Below are positions 46,539 to 58,400 of a stretch of 64,000 nucleotides of DNA, piece after piece (the stretch's first letter is position 1; each line of letters opens with the position of its first letter). Made by a program: the position numbers and the translations under genes. A model generated the notes under the pieces. It was not told the origin of the DNA and did no database searches. It saw only the letters and a list, made by a program, of their open reading frames with translations. Source of the DNA: Siphonodentalium dalli (lineage: Eukaryota > Mollusca > Scaphopoda > Gadilida > Siphonodentaliidae); assembly GCA_032622095.1 (NCBI GenBank), contig CP136061.1, forward strand, positions 38,751,797 to 38,815,796, given 5' to 3'.

Positions 46539-46730
46539 TCTGATCGGTCTCTACCACAGATACAGACTCATTCCAGTGGGTTGTAGATTTGGCGAGAAAG
46601 AGGTGTCCTGGTGGGTTAGAGGTCTTGCAGTTATCTTGTGCTGTGACAAACTTCTCATCGGTGGCTTCATACTTGAAGAAGTATGTTCCAGTTTGACTCA
46701 GGGTGTAATCGGCTGGATATCTCCGTATAA
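46539..46730 (-). CDS. C-type lectin-like domain, penultimate exon
   Basis: 192-nt phase 1-1 exon between the acceptor GAACGTCTTGCAG and the donor GTAAGT. It encodes GTYFFKYEATDEKFVTAQDN, CKTSNPPGHLFLAKSTTHW and VSVVETDQ: the first half of a CTLD (aromatic before A-Q-x-x-C, then G-H-L). The last base A joins AC of the next exon to make Asn, so the reading frame runs straight into FWVDGKG. No signal-peptide exon was found upstream within the window; the earlier exon(s) must lie above 46,730. Confidence 0.85.
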
Positions 46731-47024
46731 CTGCAAGACGTTCAAAGAGCGAACATCTGATTAACATGACATGTGCATCCGAAAAACATGAACATAGTAC
46801 ATCAACAATGAATACATATGCTCGGCCACATAGGGCTTATACACATGTAAGTCACGCTTATAATATATAATAGCAAGCGTGTGTGGTTTTTTTTTTAGGA
46901 AGGTCATTTGGGGGGGGGCTAGCCCCGGGGTGACCGAAAGGGCCGATAGGCCCTTTCCTTCAACCCTCATATCAATGCCTTTTATTTAGAATCAACCTAA
47001 AAAAGAATGAGCAATTTAGTGATG

Positions 47025-47990
47025 TTAGACTATTTCTTCTTTTTTCTCTTTTTCTTTGAGTTTGGCTTTTCTGTCGAAGATTGTGGAGATTTCTGTTGTT
47101 GTTGTTGTATGAGATGTTCTACTAGTTGTTATTGTTCTCTTCTGTACTTTTGTTGTTCTCTCATGAAGTTTTCTTGTTCTCTCATATACATTTGATGTTC
47201 CATTTCTTGTTTTTCTCTCCATTGCTTTTGTTGTTGATCTTCGACATCTTTGCTGGTGTTGCTGGTGGTGGGGCTGTGGGACACTGGGATGAGATGGAAT
47301 TCCGGTGTCCGAGGTGGTAAACTGTCCAACTCCACATCGAAACTGGCGGCAGGAACATCGGGGTGGTGTCCTCGTCCCTTTCTCCGCTCGCCTCGATGAC
47401 GACAGCAGGGACCTCCGGCAGATCAACGGAGTCCCTGCTATCTGTTGTGATGTCGTCTGTCTCCATGCTGGTCGGGTCGTCTGTGCGTCTCTCAGACAAC
47501 TCCGACCTACCGGCTGTGACACTGGGCGTCGGCTGGACCACACGGGGAGGGTGACCGGCAGATCAACGGTCACCCCAATCTTCTTCTTCCATTTCGCCCG
47601 TCTGGCGGCGTCCCTTCTCCGTCTAGATGGCGTCTTCTTTTTTTGGAGGCCCTTGCTTCATGGTACGGCGGGTTTCGGCGTTCCTGTCCCAGGCAGAAGA
47701 CCTTTGGATGCCAGCATCTTCTGTCCGGAATTCGATGCAGAGGACCAGAGAGCCCCTGTCAGCTTGGAGTGACCAGCTGGCAGTGTCCACAATCGGGCTC
47801 CTCTGCATAGCAGCTAACGCGGCGTCGGGGATTAGCTCCGTCCTGAGCCTAATCCGAAACCATCTCACTCCGGCGTTAGCACGAGGGCGGCTGCTTCCCG
47901 AATGTCACAATCCACACAACTCACTCGCGCTAACGTCTGATGATCGGACCGGCAAGCACACAAAGAAAACTTATCGTGTGCTCCGCTCAA
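47025..47990 (-). pseudogene. GC-rich duplicated ORF, copy 1 (frameshifted)
   Basis: On the minus strand: SPIVDTASWSLQADRGSLVL-CIEFRTE, then a basic run (RRRRDAARRAKWKKK), then DDITTDSRDSVDLPEVPAVV, then FHLIPVSHSPTTS and a Gln/Glu/Arg-rich tail (QQKQWREKQEME). These lie in at least three frames, so it is broken. Copy 2 has an ATG where this copy has ACG (TELIPD). The order hydrophobic/aromatic domain, basic patch, acidic Ser/Thr-rich linker suggests a nucleic-acid-binding ORF1/gag-like protein, but no family is recognised. Confidence 0.6.
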
Positions 47991-48340
47991 CGATCAAGCG
48001 TTAGTATAGCCAAATGTAGCAATATATAGCCATAGTCGTCAATTATAGAAGTCAGCCAACTCGTAAACACAGTTCTGAGGGTGCGTTCATACACCGGCAA
48101 GTGTGCACGGAATTGTGTGCAGGCATGTCGTGTTGGGCTTTGGGCTGAGTTTGTCGGGATCTGCTTCGTGATTATGCGGCTTATTATGAAAGAGAATATT
48201 ACACTGAAGTTGAACCCCTTCCATACAACCCACTTTGGAATTTATTTGAAATGGTGAAACATGGGTGAAAATAATCTAGGCTTTTTATTTTTGTTTGGTC
48301 TTTGCCTTCTTTTTTTCCCTGTGTTCTGATGTTGTTGTTG

Positions 48341-49034
48341 TTAATGATGATGTTTCCAGCTCCATTTTCTCTCGCTGTTTGCGTTCTGCCTGTTCTGCCT
48401 TGTATTCGGCAATGAGTTTTTCTCCAGCTGCCTGAGCTGCCAGCGCGCCTTGAATGATGTCAGCGTGAGAGAGAGTGGAGCCGCCGCCGATGTTGTGTTG
48501 TCGGTGCTGGTAGTGGAGATGGGAGAGACCGGGATGTGATGGTACTCCGGTTTCCAGGGAGTTGTCGTGTCCATCTCCACCCCGAAGTCAGCGGCAGGAA
48601 CATCGGGGGTGGTCTCCGCGTCCCTGTCTCCGCTGACCTCGGCGACGATAATAGCAGGGACCTCCGGCTGATCAACGGCGTCCCTGCTACTGGTGGTGAT
48701 ATCGTCGAGGGAGGCCAGGTGGGGGGAAGCTGGGCGTCTCTCAGCTAACCCCTTGTCTCCACCTGGCCTTCCCGTCGGCGTCCCTGCATCGGCGCTTCTT
48801 CTTCCTTCCTTTCTTCCTCTTCCTAAGTCCATCTGTGGTGGTCTGGCCAACCCCGGACCGGTGGATTCCGGTGGGTCCAACCGAGCCGCGGCTGGCAGAG
48901 GGTTCTGCCAGGGCAACTCGGTATTCCAAAACCACGTCCAATCTCTCCCCGTAGGCCTGTACATGCCATCCCACACGATGGATCGACGGTAATTCGATTA
49001 AAATGCGCTGGACTTGGCTGGGGATTACCTCCAT
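48341..49034 (-). pseudogene. GC-rich duplicated ORF, copy 2 (frameshifted)
   Basis: ATG at 49,034 starts MEVIPSQVQRILIELPSIHR, then VGWHVQAYGERLDVVLEYRV, matching copy 1. A Lys/Arg-rich run (LRKRKKGRKKKRR) follows, then reading passes to another frame with DDITTSSRDAVDQPEVPAII, TTPDVPAADFGVEMD and YHHIPVSPISTTS. At least one frameshift lies near 48,800. Same strand and spacing as copy 1, so a tandem duplication or two insertions of one family. Confidence 0.6.
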
Positions 49035-49659
49035 AATCCAGTCAAGCCCGACGACAGATAAAGTTCACGGAACGCTCACAGCTTAACGCGTCGAGCATAA
49101 GATGCGACCATCCCACAAGCGTTCCGGAAGACGAATGGAAATGAATGATGTTGAAGTAAATTGCATTTGCATGCATTTATATACGTTGATTTGAGTTCAG
49201 GTTATTCACATTTTAAACACGCTTATATCGTTCACTCACGGAACTAACATATACTAACTACGTACCGGTGATAACTATGAGTTATTGTCAGCGTTAATAA
49301 AGCTCACCTGAATACCAAAACTAGCCCAATATATCACCACAAATCACTAACAGCGGTACTCGTTAGAAGTAACCAATTATTCACACCTCCGTTGTAGGAG
49401 AGGGCCGACGTCCCGCTCAAATCTTCCCGGGCATCACCCCCCCCCCCACAAACTCCAAACTTCTTATCCAGTCAGTCACGAATTGGAGTTACTCACGATC
49501 AGCCTAAGCAAGTTAGAAGGGATCTTCTTGCTGGTCATTGTATTAAACCAGCATCCATTTTATAAGTATATGTTCAGGACTTTAACACAGAGGCTCGGGT
49601 AGCCATCACCGAATTATAACGAATCAAAGTCGGACGCTTTGGGTCGTATATATTTTATT
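49035..49659. other. 5' flank of GC-rich pseudogene; no gene
   Basis: CpG-containing for the first ~100 bases, then AT-rich. A C-rich run at about 49,437-49,447. Nothing coding recognised. Confidence 0.4.
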
Positions 49660-49850
49660 AACATATATATATCTTTATTTCCTCCTCATGGGAGATCATT
49701 GATACATATACAGTTAAATCACATAAAAACAAATATAACAACGAAAAATGGCAATATAAGCACATATGACATAACTAGATGGAAAAAGGTAAATATTGGA
49801 AACTAATCTGTTAAAGATCCCCTATCCGATACGGTGGTCATGATAACATA
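49660..49850 (-). mobile_element. LINE 3' terminus, inverted copy of 1,440-1,580
   Basis: The reverse complement reads ATGTGCTTATATTGCCATTT and then CTCCCATGAGGAGGAAATAAAG with a (TA)n tail, as at 1.5 kb; the match extends weakly about 70 bases further. No coding remains, so it is a strongly 5'-truncated insertion. Confidence 0.75.
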
Positions 49851-50517
49851 TATACGGGTGTATATTCAGCTAGAGATTATTTGTGTATAGTGGTCGGATG
49901 GGGGTTTTATTTAGAGAAATTGGAATTTTTGGGACACACTAAACGTTGTAGTGCGACGCCGAGTTCGAGTCCGGTAAAAGGTTTAGTTGGGAATTTCAAT
50001 TTCGTTTATCGTCGTTGACATTATTATGTCAATAATGTTGATTCTTTTTGTGAAAAGCTATGTCAATTACAAATAGAAGAAATGAAAAATATAATTTGTA
50101 AGTCTTATATTTCGACTTTTATCGACATTTTTCGTTCCGTAGCGCTCTAAGAGTTCTAGTCTGAATATCCGAGACAGCCGAGTCAGCCACCTGTTCGTTA
50201 ACAAGAACAGAAGATGCATGCATCAGAACCCCCATGAACCATTTTACAAGATTTAATCACGTATATTTTTGGAAAGTATTATAAATTTAATATATATATT
50301 TATAACACAATTATCCCCTAAATTGGCCTCATGATTTTGCAAGACACACGTACGTGTATTACCGACATGCGCAGTGACGTAAGAGCTCAGAGCAATTATA
50401 TCGATGGCAATACCGGAACTTTAGTATCATGTTAAAAGTCCAGTGCATTTGTGGTTTCCTCTCAAACTAATTGCAACAAAAGTTTCTAATTACGAATAAG
50501 TACGTTAACCGATCACA
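49851..50517. other. No gene seen
   Basis: Non-coding flank between the LINE tail and the large palindrome. Confidence 0.4.
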
Positions 50518-52597
50518 AGCAACATAATACAAAATAGAAAAGAACATAGAAAGGCGAAATTGATGAATTTGTGAATGTTGTGAACAAATTTGTCAAAAAT
50601 TGTTAAACACTCAATTTATGGCTTTTCAACAATCATTGTTTATACAAAATAATATTTCACAAGGCCTTCCATTTGTATATCCATTTTTGTAAATTGCGTA
50701 GATAATCATGAATAGAGAACAGAAAACTTTTCCCAGATACGTTCAGTATATTTCGAGTTATTTGCCTCCAAATATTGGAGTTTATCTAATTTCAGAGCCG
50801 CAATTTCTCAAAATGAGCTAAAATCCATTGTTTATAGTCTTTTATTTTGAATACTAAAGAAGAACGAAGGGATATTTGTTGTTTGATTAATGTCTTCTCT
50901 AGATTTTGTACAAGCGAAAATGATTTCTTTATGCACCTATTATTGAGAAGACAAAAATAAAAACAAATTCTTAAACAAATTGTGTCTCCATTGCATGGAC
51001 AGCCAAATTTGCCTGTGATCCAGAACCGGCGTGATGAAATAGCATATTTGAGGTCACACAACTCAATAAATATAAATCCATATTACCTGCATTTCTCATA
51101 ATAACGTAAGTATTCACGGTTAAACTCACTGTGAAGGAATTTCCAAAAACATTGTGTAGAAAATCAACATAGGCCCATGAATCCTCAGTATTAATCTTTT
51201 TTTTTCTTCCAAAAAATGCGATTTTGGGGCGTTTTTGTCCATTTTTCAATGATTTTTGTGTATAAATAGTAAAAGCAATGTTCGTTTTCCCTAAAACTCT
51301 TAGTTTTGAAATAACCGCGTTACATTGGATATGCCAACGAATGTCACTGGATTTCAGTCATGTTTCTGGAAACTGACTCCAGATTTGAATATCGGAAAAA
51401 TGGGGTAGGTGAAACCATTTTGACAAAATCTCAGAAAACATAGATCTTGATACATAAAACTTTAGTATCACCAGCTCCTATAAACATACTTTCATACATA
51501 GTTTACTGCTTTCTGATCTGATGTTCATATCCAAAGCTACGACCCTTTGTGTTACCACTCGACGGCGAATTACTATTTCGGGATTGTTCCATAAAACATG
51601 CCCTTAAAGTTCTAAATATACCTCCACTAAAGTACTATCTTTTTATTATGAAACAATAATCTACACATAATGAAATAAAATAAACTTTGTCTGCAATGAC
51701 TGGAGTATGGTGATAAGATTATCAACGTTCAAATTTAGAGTAAGTTTCTTGAAAAATAATGTGAAATCCAGTAACTGTTGATTGCCTTAATCAATGTATT
51801 CCTATTTTCCAACATAAGTGTTTTAGGAGGAACGTTCAAATGATTATACACAATAAACACTAATTGTGTTCATTGTTGTTTACTATTTGTGCACAAAAAT
51901 ACCTTTTAAAATGGACAAAAACATCCAAAAACAGTCCAACATGGCATTCAATATTCAATACTATGTTTTTTTTTGGCACAAATGTGTCTAGCAATTTCAA
52001 CACAGTGTATTTAACCTAGTATACTTAAGAGGTTTTTATAAATCAATGTATAGAGTTGTATGACATCAAATATGGTATTTAATCATATCAGTTATGTGTC
52101 ACAAGGCAAATTTGGCTATACGATGGAACATTCATTTTGTTTAAGAACATTGCTATACAATGGAACATTCATTTTGTTTAAGAACATTTTTGTCTTCTCA
52201 ATCATAGATGCATATAGTAATCATTTTTGTGAACAATCTAGTTAGGAAATTAATGCAAGAGCAAGATATCCTTGTTTTTAATTACTAGACCATAAAATAT
52301 AGATTTTTAGCTAATTCTCAGAAATTGAGTCTCCGCAATTAGACAAACTCCCAATTTTGGAGGCACACAACTCGAAAAATACTCAACGTGTTGGAAAATG
52401 TTTGCTGCTCTGTAATCAGAATTATGTACTCTACATAATGGATATACAAATGGAAGGACTTGTGAAATTAAGTTTTTTATAAACATCTTTAAAAAGCCAT
52501 AAATTGAGTATTTTACCAAATTTTGGCAAATTGATTACCCAAAATTTATCAATTTCGCCTTTCTTCATACTTTTTTATTTTACTATGTTGTTTATAA
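50518..52597. repeat. Diverged 2-kb palindrome, ~1-kb arms
   Basis: The reverse complement of about 50,518-51,557 aligns along most of its length with about 51,558-52,597, for example ATCAATTTCGCCTTTCT, TGGATATACAAATGGAAGG, GGCAAATTTGGCT and AAATGGACAAAAAC in both. Substitutions and small indels are frequent. The right arm has a private 38-bp duplication at about 52,133-52,200. Partial frames (SCVTSNMLFHH, left; SCMTSNMVFNH, right) suggest each arm may descend from a once-coding sequence. The right end abuts the MITE at 52,602. Confidence 0.85.
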
Positions 52598-52601
52598 TGT
52601 G

Positions 52602-53100
52602 TTAAAGGTACGGTTGGCCTTGGCGGTGGGTATCCTGTGAAAATATTTCCACCCGTCAAAAACCGCCACAAACAGAAAGAACATAAAATTGTAGAGAGAC
52701 CTTGTCCGTATATAAATAAGAAATATCGCATAAACAGTATGTTATTTTCATGTTTAACCATTGTTACGTAAACAAAAGCATAACAAGTTACTTTTCTGGT
52801 GTTTGTTTATATTGTGATGGTTAACATAAAGAGCGTTCTTTGTTGCGAATTCCTGATATGGAACTAATAAAAAGCGTTTATGCCATTTGTGTGTGATTAG
52901 CCAGTAGCATTGTGCTGTCCTCTCTAACCCAATCAGGCTCTTGCTTAGGTAAAATATAGTAGGTATTTATGATAACATGCTGTTTACGCGATGGTCATGG
53001 TATATATGAACGAAACTGTATGCGTTTTAATGTGTTTCTGTTTACAGTGTTTGGAACAAATATGAATATTTTCGACAATTAAGGTCTCACGTGCCTTTAA
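52602..53100 (+). mobile_element. Fold-back MITE, T subfamily (copy c)
   Basis: TTAA at 52,602-52,605 and 53,097-53,100; starts AGGTACGGTTGGCC. Closest to copies a and b at 18-19 kb. Inserted a few bases beyond the end of the palindrome. Confidence 0.85.
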
Positions 53101-53579
53101 TATACGTATTCCTGCTAAGAAAATTTGTGTTGCAATTAGTTTGAGGTTTGGCACTTTTTTCTCATAGCAATTGAAACTTGCTGCATATGTTGGAAGATTT
53201 CAACCCGAGGGGACGGGTGATAATGAAACTTGAACATTTCGGTCTGGTTCAAGGGGCATGCAGTTAAGAGACCAGCCATGGGAACATACACATGAACTGT
53301 TCAAATAGACACGACAGTGTCCCATGCCACACCAACCCAATCTGACAGGTCCATGTGACCTGTCTTGGAACATACACATGACTTTACAAGAAAACCATAG
53401 TCAGAAATGGTAACGCCACCAAGATCATTTTATTAGCCATAAATATAAATTATAATATAATTATAATATAAACTAGCTTTCAAATTCCATGTGGGAAATT
53501 TGGATACTTCCATATATCAAGTTTTCCCGTTGCTCGTGTTATACATTCCATTCTTCAAGCTCACTCGCTTTTTATTACA
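53101..53579. other. No gene; loose satellite-like phrases
   Basis: Contains phrases such as GGAACATACACATGA twice, and relates loosely to 54.2-54.6 kb. No gene. Confidence 0.4.
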
Positions 53580-54010
53580 CTAGCTGATGGGCCCGACTTC
53601 GTCCGGGCGGTTTCCCATCTGCTTTCCGTTTTACCCGATTTGACCTTGAATTGACCATTTTGAAGGTCAAGGTCAGGTCGGGGTCACGATTTGACTCGTC
53701 CAATACACTCCCCGGACAAAAGTACTTCTAGGTATCAAATTTCGTCGAAATCCATCCGTTTTACCAGATTTGACCATACTGAAGGTCAATGTCACACCGG
53801 AGTCACGATTTGACCCGTCCAAAACACTTCCCGGACAAAAGTACCCCTAGGTATCAAATTTCGTCGAAATCCGTCCGTTTTACCCAATTTTACCTTGAAT
53901 TGACTAATTTAAAGGTCAAGGTCAGGTCGGGGTCACGATTTGACCCGTCCAAAACACTCCCCGGACAAAAGTACCCCTAAGTATCAAATTTCGTCGTAAT
54001 CCAACTTTGA
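53580..54010 (-). mobile_element. Helitron 3' part, second copy
   Basis: On the minus strand the element ends with hairpin CCCGGACGAAGTCGGG (53,592-53,607), then CCCATCAG and CTAG before a T. Three ~125-bp units follow to the right with GACCTTGAATTGAC, GGTCAAGGTCAGG and CGTCGAAATCC, matching the complement of units in the 7.3-7.9-kb Helitron. No matching 5' TC end was found, so the 5' part is missing or diverged. Confidence 0.78.
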
Positions 54011-54650
54011 TTACCACACGATCGCATGCTTTCCAAAGGGTGTGGTAATTATCAATATCAGCATATGTGCTAATCTGTGTCGGACTATTTTATTGAGCAT
54101 TTAGGATACCGCATTCAGGGTAACACTACAGCTTTTAAAGCGACCCATTTACACTTTTACATCGACCTAATCCCCCATAACACCAGTGGATTTTATATTT
54201 TCAAGCACAGTATACACGCTGGCGTGCTAATAAAATACACCCGAATGTGTACCATACAACATAAGTACGTACACCAACCCCATGTCGCCACGTCCCTACG
54301 TGTGACCACGTTGAGGGCATGCAATTTAAAAATAGACCCGGCACTTTCCCAAATAATATGAGTATGCGTGCACCTCAACCCCTGGTTGCCGCATCCCTGT
54401 TACCAGTCTTGATACACATGAAATGTCCAAATAGACCGACAATGTGCCATGCAATATGTACGTACATCAACACCATCTGTCAATGCGTCACTACATGCGT
54501 CCCTAACCAGTCGTGAAAACATGCACGTTAGGTGTTCAAACAGGCACAACACGTACTACAAGTATACGCACACCATCCCCCTATATCGCCATGTCCCCTC
54601 AGGGCTGAGTGTACATTAAAATTAACTTCCACAAACGGAATGGCATGCAT
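54011..54650. repeat. Degenerate ~120-bp repeats
   Basis: Loose units contain 'CATGAAATGTCCAAATAGAC', 'CACCAACCCCATGTCGCCA' and 'GTACGTACATCAACACCAT'. Frames here have no domains. Confidence 0.45.
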
Positions 54651-54659
54651 GAGTTTCCA

Positions 54660-55430
54660 TGAGGCAAATGCACTATGCTGAATGGCCACTAAAATCATCC
54701 TAATTAGACGCCACGCGGGCGGTTCGGGCTGTTCGCTTCATTGGCGGCGAACATAATCGGCGATGGTGACATATCGAGGGTTAATTTCCAGGATAAGTTG
54801 GGCAATATTCCTTATTACTTCGCGAATCTATAGTCGGCGTTAGTTCCGCTATACCGACATTGTATGTGGAGTTCTTCGTGGTAAGATTGTGACAATATTG
54901 AATTTCTGGAAATTAGGTGTTAATAGCGACACTTATGCGCGGCCGCAGCCCCCATCCGAGCGTGGTGGGTTTTCATGTGAACCCATCCCAATGTTTTGGC
55001 CACTAAAACCACCACAGACGGCCCATGTGCGGTCCTGGCTTGTTTGCTTCATCGCGACAAACATCGTGATGTCGCCATTTCGAGTGTTAACTGCCTACCA
55101 TGGCTTTGGTGGGCGATTCCCACTTGATTCTATGCGAATATAGTCAATGGTAGCTCCGCTACATATATGTCATATATGTTTGGAGTTCTTAGTGGTACGA
55201 TGGCGACATGGGGGTCCAGTCTGCCATGTAATGTCAATATTTTATGCATATACAATATTGAAATTCTGGAAATTAGGGGTGTGTTAACATCGCACACTTC
55301 TGGGTGGCCGCGGCCCAAGCAGTGCGTGTAGGAATTTTTGTGAAATCCTACACTGTTCTGATCTCTAAAATCCCGCCTAAAACCATGCGCCGGTCTGGGT
55401 TGATTCCGATCCAAGCAGTTAAGGGCTGTT
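54660..55430. repeat. ~320-360-bp tandem repeat, about 2.3 copies
   Basis: TTCTGGAAATTAGG(T/G)G blocks at about 54,902 and 55,263; GGCCACTAAAA(C/T)CA(C/T)C blocks at about 54,681 and 54,998; CTCCGCTA and GGAGTTCTT(C/A)GTGGTA also repeat. The frame at 54,889-55,143 lies inside it and is not supported. Confidence 0.65.
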
Positions 55431-55439
55431 TTAGTCACG

Positions 55440-58400
55440 ACACACTGTCAATATATTTGGGCTGGTATTATGCGATTTGAGGCTGTATTAATACGATTCC
55501 ATATGATAACATATGATAGAAAGGTTATATTAATTTCGGGTTAACAGTTACTTGATGATGGCCATGCGAAACATTTAGTATGGAACTGATTGTTAGCTCA
55601 ATGCTAATATTGTTGTACATGCCACATATATCACAACCATATGTAAGAATGGGGACTAAAACTAGTTTGTTATCAAACAATTCGAACATGGTTTTAATCG
55701 ATATGCCTCTTTTTTCTGCCAACTTTAATGAGTTGATACATGACTGATATTGCTTTTTCGCAGATCTTTTCTTTGGAATAGTTAAAAGAACCAGTTGCAC
55801 AAAAATATACTCCAAGATAACAGAAATGTTCTAAGAACTCTATTCTCGAATTTTGGTAATAAATGGGCAATTTCCGGTTTTCTCCTTGAAAAATACATTA
55901 GTTTAGATTTCCTTACATTCACCTTTAATTTCCATATATCACAATAATCGGAGAATAATTGCAATTGCAGTTGAAGGTCTTCTGCTGAGTGGGCAAACAA
56001 GACTGTATAATAACGTTAATAATTTCAAATAAACGCCAAGTCTTCCCTCTATCTCGCGTGTAAGAAATTCTAAACCGTTCACTTTGACTTCCATCATGAA
56101 ACATTCCAGATCATTGACATATAAAGCGAAAAGTAAAGGTGATAAGTTTCACCCTGCCTTAAAGGGGTACTGTACGCCAAATGTTGTTGTTGGTTTCTAT
56201 AGTCTCCGAGTCGGAGAATAAGGTAACAATTTTTCCATTATTTGAAAGTCTGTTGAGTACGAAGTCATGTTACGGATGACAAATTTACCGGAATGCAAAA
56301 ATACAAATTGTCGTTGTCGAGTAATTTTTGTAAAGTTTTCAACCAAATGAATCAAATAAAAGTTATATTATATGCATACTAGTCCCATATAATCATTTAA
56401 GTTATTGTATCGTCGCTAGTCAGTGAGTGGCTTGAGTGTTCTCCCCGTATCATCATAATATTTTAAGCGATCGTGTGTGCGATCGGTTTAAAAATCCAGT
56501 ATCCCTCAATTACTGTTTTTGATTACGGTAATTCGTAATTTAATTGACGCCATTTTATGGCTCCAGTCATAAATTCAATTTATATCAAATTATTAACTTT
56601 TAAATTATTAAATTTTAAGATAGCCTATTAACCTGAGCGTTTACAGAATACATCTTCGACTCAAATTACTTATGTTTCTATATATTATCGATATTAGATC
56701 GTTGTTGTCACCGGAAATTTAATGAAAATGGCGTACAGTACCCCTTTAAGCCAATGATTGAATAAAATTCTTCCGATTATTTACTATTCATGACCACCTT
56801 GGATTTTATACCCTTATACATATTAATCAAACTCTCAGGATTTCCCCCTCAATATTATAGTGTGCTGTTTTGTACCAAAGCCCTTGTCTCCATGTAGTAT
56901 CAAATGCCTTTTCAGAGTCGAATGCGCATATGACGATCTTAGAATTTGTATTAGAGAATTCAGAACATACAAGTTATCCGCTGTCGAGGAACCTTCACGG
57001 AATCCACTCTGATTGTGTGCTATCAAGTCATTAGTGTCAGAAAATGGTTTAAGTCGGTTATTCAGTATGGCTGTAAACAATTTACTAAAGCAGCTAACGA
57101 TGGTGATACCCCTATAATTGTTTGGGTCAGCTTTCGCTTCTTTTTTCTTATAAATGAGTAAAATATTACCAACCAAACACGAATTGGTCAAGAGTCGAGA
57201 GTCAAGAGTCAAGAGTCGAGGATTAGATTGAAAATACGAATATAAACAGGCAACATGACACCTCTACTATGTTTTAAATATTCATTTATAATATTATCAC
57301 CAGTGACAGTTTTGTTGTTTTTTAACCGATTTATGCATAGGTCAATTTCATGTTCCGTAATTGTGCCGTTCAAATGTGTATCATTATGTTCGTTTGGATT
57401 TTGTGCTAATATGCATTCGCTCGTGTGTCCATCTCCCTGATTTAAATTATATAAAATACTAAAAGCTGTGGTCGCGTTGTCGCGGGACTTACTACCTCCA
57501 TTTACCGTTTTCCAAAACTTGTTCGGGTCAGATTTCATTTTTAGTTTGATGTTTTAGCGAAATTTCATCAAAGCAAAGTTCATACATGTTTTTTACTTTG
57601 TTTCGCATTCTTTCAAGTATGATTTATTCACCACTGTTTGGTTATTTCACATATGCGTCTGGCTAATCTGTATTCTCTGAGTCCCCTTGCTTTCGGCATC
57701 GAACCATGGTTATTTCTCCTACCCCACCTAATTTCTGTCCTTATCCATTATTTTTATCGTTACCGTTAGCATCATTCGCCGCATCAATGAGGACATTACT
57801 AAAATCATTAATGTCAGAGTGTGATAGTGGATCCATTATATATTTTAAATGTCCATTTGCCTCGACATTACATTTATAAAAGCCATGGCAGCATGGGCTC
57901 CGTCTGACAATTCTCTTGGTGGGCAGGTTCTATGAAAAGTTCATATTACCTTAAGTCTTCAAAGCATTTATTCATTTACCATAAGAATAACACATCTCTG
58001 ACATCATCACCATCAACACAGACAATCATCACAAAACATCACCATCCACAGACTAGCATAGTCTGGATACATACTCTATTATTATTGGCCCAGTTCAATG
58101 AGACATAGGCCACTATGTCAGGATAATCTGAATTCAATCATAGCCTAAATATCTTGAAGACATCTTGACCAAACAACCAGAGACTTTAAGGCAACAACTT
58201 TCTGATCGACAGGTAAACAATCTCAAAACGCCAATCTCGAAACCCCGCGAAAATGTTTAACCTTTGACAATTTTACGCGCGGCTGTGTGTCATCCAATCA
58301 GCGGCGAGCTTACCTGTGATGTTTGAAGTGGCGATACTAACTAACTCGTCAATGCTGTCTGGACTGTAATCGGTTGGTGAAGTGTTATCTAATTTATTGA

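Noticed and set aside
47305-48004. 155- and 125-residue plus-strand frames
   Set aside because: Antisense of the GC-rich pseudogene; GC-rich DNA has few stops in all frames.
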